Below are positions 58,817 to 64,000 of a stretch of 64,000 bases of DNA, piece after piece (position 1 is the stretch's first letter; each line of letters starts with the position of its first letter). This DNA comes from Talinum fruticosum (taxonomy: Eukaryota; Streptophyta; Magnoliopsida; Caryophyllales; Talinaceae), in contig JAITYX010000002.1 in the NCBI GenBank assembly GCA_021018815.1, positions 14,105,001 through 14,169,000 on the forward strand, read 5' to 3'. The position numbers were made by a program, and so were the translations under genes. The notes beneath the pieces are model-generated. The model was not told where the DNA came from and did not search any database. It was given only the letters and a program-made list of their open reading frames with translations.

Positions 58817-61800
58817 TTTTCTGCACTACCACCTTTTTGCTTCAACAACATAGCTCCCTTGTCAAGCAGCTGGAAGACAACCTTCAATGAACCTGACCTC
58901 CGCAAATCCAAGACCCAGGATGATGGCTTCCCAGAGCAGATATTTTGAGACTATCATTCTAGATGCTGTTGTTCCTCATAAATCTTAACTGTAGAAGCTC
59001 CAACCTATGTATTAATAACCTGATGGATGATCATGCTGAGTTGCTCATATGTTGTAGCGAATAACCAACTCGGTAAGTTATGTACATGAAGTGCCCAGTT
59101 GCCATCAATTTTCTGCTCATTAGTATCCATCCCTCACTACCCAGTATCACAAATACAAATTGGACATGACATGAGATAGCTATCAATTTCAGGTAGGTCA
59201 GAATAACTGTCAGTTTACTACAGGAAAATAAAAACACTTAATCCTATGCTAAAAAAGACTCATACTCTATGTAACAGAACTTCATTATTAGGGGCAATTC
59301 TTAATTTAAATGCTTTCACGTTTTACATCTACCTAGTGCAGTGGAGAGATGTGCAGATGGCTAGTCGAGCAGAATCCCCATAGTTATGTCCAAAGCAGGA
59401 TTATGCTTTGCCAACTACCCTAACATGAGTAGAAGTTTTAGGAATCCCCTCGCCAAAAACAAAGGAAGTGCCGAGGGAAAAGGCAACCAGAACAACAGAG
59501 CCTTCTCTCTTAGCGCAAAATCCTATACTCAGAGAAAGACAGATAGCCAACTCTTTAGTTCCCTGATAATTTCAAGAGTCAAAAAAGAACACCTCAAGTT
59601 GTCAAATAATGGAATTCTTGTATGAAAGGTACTTAACCTAAAATTTGGCTTTCAAAATTTTCCTTTCAGTTATTCTCCTTCCTTGCCTCCCAACCCACCC
59701 CAAGGCCATACAGAACAGGGGGGAGAACAAACGAGCAACAGGCAAAAAGAAAAAAAAAGGTAAAACACAAATGCTATTGTCTTGGAAAACTTTAGGAAAA
59801 AATATGGAGACCTGTTAGATCAATCAGCAATTATTTCCCGTGGTCTTGGCTAAACTCTTTCCTTATTCCCATGCATATAACATATCCAAACTTCACTGCT
59901 ACAGAATACATTTTGCTTTCTGCAGGAAAGCACTTTAAGCGCCAGGTGACTTGGACCAAAAAATATTCCAAAAGAAGATCACCATCAAGCATATAAAGCC
60001 ATCCATTATAGTCAAGCCAATAGGCTATAAAACTACATTTTCTGATCACCTTCACAGTCGCCTTTATCCAGTCACCAATCCATGATCCCATAATAATTCT
60101 AAAAATGCCAAAATCATGAAATCAAGAACATTTGACCAGACATTCCCATTATTTTCAGGGCATTGTTTACTATAGCCATTATATACTAAATCTTTCCTTT
60201 TTATCCTTTTTCCTCTATCTATTGTTTCTATTTTTATCCTTTCCTCTTTTCTTTTTTTTTTTGGGGGGTTGTTTGTCTCATATAATTATTCACATGCCCA
60301 ACAAAACCAAAGGAAATTTTACAAGCTTTTCGTCCTTTTGGTTTAGTAGAAAAGACAGTTGAAGGGTGATTTCTTCAACCATTTCTTGCACTAAAATAAC
60401 CAAAGAGAGAACCTATCAGCTCTTGGCGTGAGACAGAGAGTTTAACTTTTCTGTCCTCGTAGTTTGAAGGATGTTTCGTACCAAAGGCACTTCATCTCTG
60501 TATACCATAAGCAACTTAACGAGCTTTGTTTGGTTTAAAGTAATAAACAATGATAATCATCAAATGAAGGGGCACAGATAGCATAAGGAATAAAGCGACC
60601 AAAGATAATGGGGGAGTGGTCCATATTGAGAATAAGATGAAAAGGTACATTAGAAAGATCATCTAGAAGCACAACTAGCAGACACAAGAAGATTACCTAA
60701 TTCAACCGAACAAAAGAAGAGGAAGCTCTAAGAAAAACTGGGGAAGCCAACAGGCAAAAATTGGACTAACTCCAAAGGTCTAACTTACTCAAGATATACT
60801 TTTTATAAAAGACCATGAAGGGCTTAAGAATACGATTGTTTATCTTAGATGAGAAGATCTTAAAGACTCTTTTTTGATCTCTTGATTTTCAGTCATCTCT
60901 TTTGAGTTTAAAATCATCTCTTTTGAGTTTTTGGTGTGAACTTGTTGTTAATACAAGGATTGCCTGCATAGTTTTTAATAAGCATTTCTCTTTTACCCAT
61001 TATTTTTGCACAACCATATATGTATATACACTTAATGTTTTCCCGCGAGTGAACGTCCTCTCTAAATGTGAATGCATGTCTTCCATTATTATTTCATAAC
61101 TTTGAACATTACTACCTCTACATGTCCAGAGTTATACATACCTATGCCCTTTCTTTTAGTTTCTAACATCTTCGCAATTTTTTTGCAAATTTTTCAATGT
61201 ATTCCGACCTATTTTCAAAGGGTTTTTTTAGGGTAACTTAAGAACAATTTAGACGCATGAAAGGGTAAAGTTGCCTACATCTATAACTCTACATAACCTA
61301 CTTCACTATTATCTACACTAGGCCTATTTGTTTTACCAGTAGCATATTGCTTACATTGCTTACAGCTTCTCACCAGTAACAACTAGCTCTATACTGCTCT
61401 TTTACACTACATTTTACAAGTGTTTAGCGTTCCTTATCTCTCCTTGTTGCTCCTTACCCAATTGCTATACAACTGAAATGAAGAGGCCCTTAGTAGTTTC
61501 CATCGTTGATGTCGCAGTTGTCATCGTTATTTATCATCATGTTGATGATGCCAATAACGGATATCCACAATATAAAGAATATATGTTTGAATACTATGAT
61601 TGTGTTTTTGTTTCCTATGACAGCATCCATTATAATACTGTCTCCATCTTCAAAAAGGCATCCACCTTAGAAAAAACAGGCCACTTCTTGTGAGGAAAAG
61701 TAGGCTCTTACTTTCAGGAGGAACACTTTATTTTTTAATTGCATAGAGAGAGTAAATTAAAATGGCCTACTTAGGGGTGAGGCCAGATACATGTTGGCCT

Positions 61801-62144
61801 ATCCAGACTTCCCTGGGGAGGATCTGCAGTGCACTAAATGGCTCCTACATCATTCACACAAGCCATTTAGAGCGATGCATTACTAGGTCATGCGTCTTTT
61901 AGGCCTCCGCAAGGTTAATTCCAACTGTGGCCATGCACTAAGTGCATCACGTCATCAAACAATAGCTCATTGAAAAATGAGATAGCCATACATAAGATGA
62001 AGAAAAGAAATCAACGCATGCAAGAAAGCATTCATTTGGGGCAATGCCAAGTTACTCAATGAATATATCAAGACAATTTGACTTAGATTTAAAATTCTGT
62101 AAATCTGCATTGTAAATAACCAACAATAAAGAACTGTTACAGTC
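58817..62144. other. Spacer between the zinc-finger and TIP41-like genes
   Basis: This contains 3' sequence of the zinc-finger gene on the left and probable 3' untranslated sequence of the TIP41-like gene on the right. I see no further gene. Poly-T and TTTTTATCC runs occur near 60190-60265. Confidence 0.4.
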
Positions 62145-63126
62145 TTACATGAAGCCATTCAGTTTAAGCTTTTGTGTTTTATGCATGATAATAGGAAGCC
62201 TCTGGCTAATGATACTTGGATCATTATAAGCAGCAGCATCGACTTGATAGCCTTTCTGCAACATTGTGAGAGGGGAAAAAATGAATACAGTGAATTCACC
62301 AAAGATCACAGGACAACAGGAGGACAGACAGAATTGAAAAATAAATAAAGCTGCCGTTGCACAAGCATAAACAGTGAGCTTGGTATAGACAAGCACATGC
62401 TGACATTCTTCTGCATGCTAACGTCTGTCACAGAGCCCAGTCACGCATGTGCAACCGTTTTTCTTATCCCTCCCCCTTTTTTCCTGGGGGTGGGGGCACA
62501 AAGGAGAGCATGGTACAGAGAGACTCACAGCAGCCAAGGCACTGAATGTACACTCCCTCCAGCAAGTTTCACGAAGAATAACAGGAAATGCATGTTCACT
62601 GAAAATGCAATGCATACGAGTGTCCCTTAGTCTCATAAGCACACCATCCACTCTAAGCTGTAGGCAAGATTAGATTAAATGAGCATACAAGCATATGAAC
62701 ATACAAAGCATAACAAGAATATTTTAATTCTGTTCCAGAAGCTCTAAATCGCTTAAATAAGACCTTTGCAAGAGAAGCAAAATGATAAGACAAATCTTAC
62801 AAAACGAAAAATACAGCTAAAATGCAATAAGATTCTGCAAGCATAGCGTACAGAAACAGGGGATCTAGATGTATGATATTAACCTTGAAAAACATAGATC
62901 CTATTTTTGAAATCAAATAGGGGTAGCTTACTCACCCACAATCTCAAGAGAAGAAACCAGCCACTTGGCATAACTCTCTGCAGGATATCACACATTCTAT
63001 CAGTGCTCTGAAGTAGTAGCCAAAGTGCAATAATTATGATCAAAACACCAAGAACATCAGAATTACCACTTTGACAGTCAAAAGTGATACTCCATTGTCT
63101 GCTAATTCATCTTCATACAGAACGAC
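62145..63126 (-). CDS. TIP41-like protein, C-terminal four exons (5' part outside the window)
   Basis: Exons by descending position are 63067-63126, 62936-62977, 62529-62657 and 62145-62255, all phase 0 (20, 14, 43 and 36 codons plus stop). They read VVLYEDELADNGVSLLTVKV, RVMPSGWFLLLRLW, LRVDGVLMRLRDTRM (continuing to CTFSALAA) and KGYQVDAAAYNDPSIISQRL (continuing to TQKLKLNGFM). The ELADNG and VMPSxxFLLLRxxLRVDGV blocks are signatures of the TIP41/TIPRL family, which binds PP2A-type phosphatase catalytic subunits and links them to TOR signalling in the cytosol. The preceding exon (expected to end near LFYDE) is not found up to 64000. Compared with the remembered Arabidopsis protein, HCIFSEHAFPVILRE in exon 3 replaces a slightly different spacer. 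Confidence 0.92.
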
Positions 63127-64000
63127 CTGCTCAAGTTAAAGAGCAAAAGGCATATTAGCTAATTAGTATCCACATGGATATAATTAAAAGATGCGTTGGG
63201 AATTAGAACTCCTAAGACGATTTGAAGACTGTCAAAACTACATGAATATAGTTCAACTTTCTCTAGCTAAAAAAGCTAAGAGACCTGATGATAAAAAAAA
63301 AAATTAAAATTCTTTAGAAGTAGATTTCATCCTTCAATCAATACCATGGCATCAAGCAAACAGCTAGGTACACAAGATTATACAGAACTTCATATCTGAG
63401 AGCAATCTCTGATTAGTAATGAAAAATGATATTTTAATAGGCAAAGGAAAGATTATTAAGCAGCTCCAATGCAAGCTTTAAAAACATATTTTTGTTGGTA
63501 AAAAAGCAGATACAAATTTGAAAATAGTGTTGTATCAGATGAAAGAATATCATAATGGATTATCGGCATTGAACTAGAAGTAAATGAAAATGAAGTATAA
63601 ATTTTTAAAAAGTCATGTATAGTTTGGTTAAAGCCCTGTTAGACTTACGTGAACTCTGAGATTGACTAGAGGATGCACTAAATGGAGAATGATGCTTGAT
63701 TGAGATAGGTCTAGAAAAAGAGCGGAATATAATCTCAACGTAATCCGATAAATATTAAAACAAAAAGTGGGATAATGCTGGTAATGTTTCCCAACAGTAT
63801 AGAGCCTGGGAAACTTAGAATTCTTCAAGACTCAAACAACCTGTGCTACTATACTTAGTTCTTACAAGAATACCCCGCTGAAAGGGTCTCTTAACTTTGT
63901 GCACATTTGCAATAGGCTAGATAAGATAACATTCAGTAAGAGTCGCTTTGTTGATATAGGTACTATCAACAATCATATGTATTTAAAGATGTGGTTGAAG
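63127..64000 (-). other. Presumed intron of the TIP41-like gene
   Basis: The acceptor GCAG at 63127-63130 opens the exon starting at 63126. No coding sequence matching the upstream TIP41 region was found to the window end, so this is probably one long intron. Confidence 0.5.

Overview
This window is nuclear DNA from a flowering plant, most likely a eudicot. It shows spliced genes with GT-AG introns, an AT-rich background, many microsatellites, plant-type transposon remnants (an LTR element, SINE-like, LINE and MITE-like pieces) and plant gene families such as REV1 with UBM motifs, GH95 apoplastic fucosidases, a QALGGH zinc finger and a PIP-type signalling peptide. I cannot name the species. 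All calls come from reading the sequence and recalled family knowledge; no database search was run.

Left part (1-10 kb): a short divergent promoter (about 965-1165) with repeated ACGCGTCATTT and TTGACAGCTG motifs separates a leftward transcript from a rightward spliced locus that can encode an unrecognised 100-aa protein (2634-3592). At 5947-6156 on the minus strand is a secreted peptide precursor ending in AGPSHRGAGH, the PIP/PIPL C-terminal signature. At 6.8-7.9 kb lies a large AAT/ATT foldback flanked by degenerate GCGGTTAT repeats.

Middle-left (10-27 kb): one large minus-strand gene, REV1 (translesion Y-family DNA polymerase, scaffold of polymerase zeta). I could place 23 coding exons whose phases join into about 1126 residues, apart from two one-base deficits in A/T runs (exons 7 and 15). 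Intron 4 holds a MITE-like element, a six-unit array of about 323 bp and a second, truncated copy of the flanking element. Intron 22 holds a LINE remnant.

Middle (29-48 kb): a GRF zinc-finger protein with a possible membrane anchor (29442-32597), then a tandem GH95 alpha-L-fucosidase cluster. Copy A (34445-39916) is a pseudogene split by a 2.4-kb gag-only LTR element, with a lost splice donor and a frameshift. Copy B (42053-42350) is an orphan first exon. Copy C (44178-47450) is full length except for one missing base just before the catalytic Asp. A tRNA-Lys(CTT) gene lies at 48227-48299.

Right part (48-64 kb): a small mitochondrial NFD6/NOXY2-like gene (48438-49127), a long gene-poor stretch, a single-finger C2H2 repressor-type gene (58267-58816, one extra C in a C run) and the 3' end of a TIP41-like gene (62145-63126, minus strand). 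A fucosidase near a TIP41-like gene recalls the adjacent Arabidopsis loci AT4G34260 (FUC95A) and AT4G34270 (TIP41-like), suggesting old microsynteny.

A recurring theme is one-base length differences in homopolymers inside otherwise well-preserved exons (five cases in four gene copies). They are either real lesions or assembly errors, and the answer decides whether REV1, fucosidase C and the zinc finger are functional in this genome.
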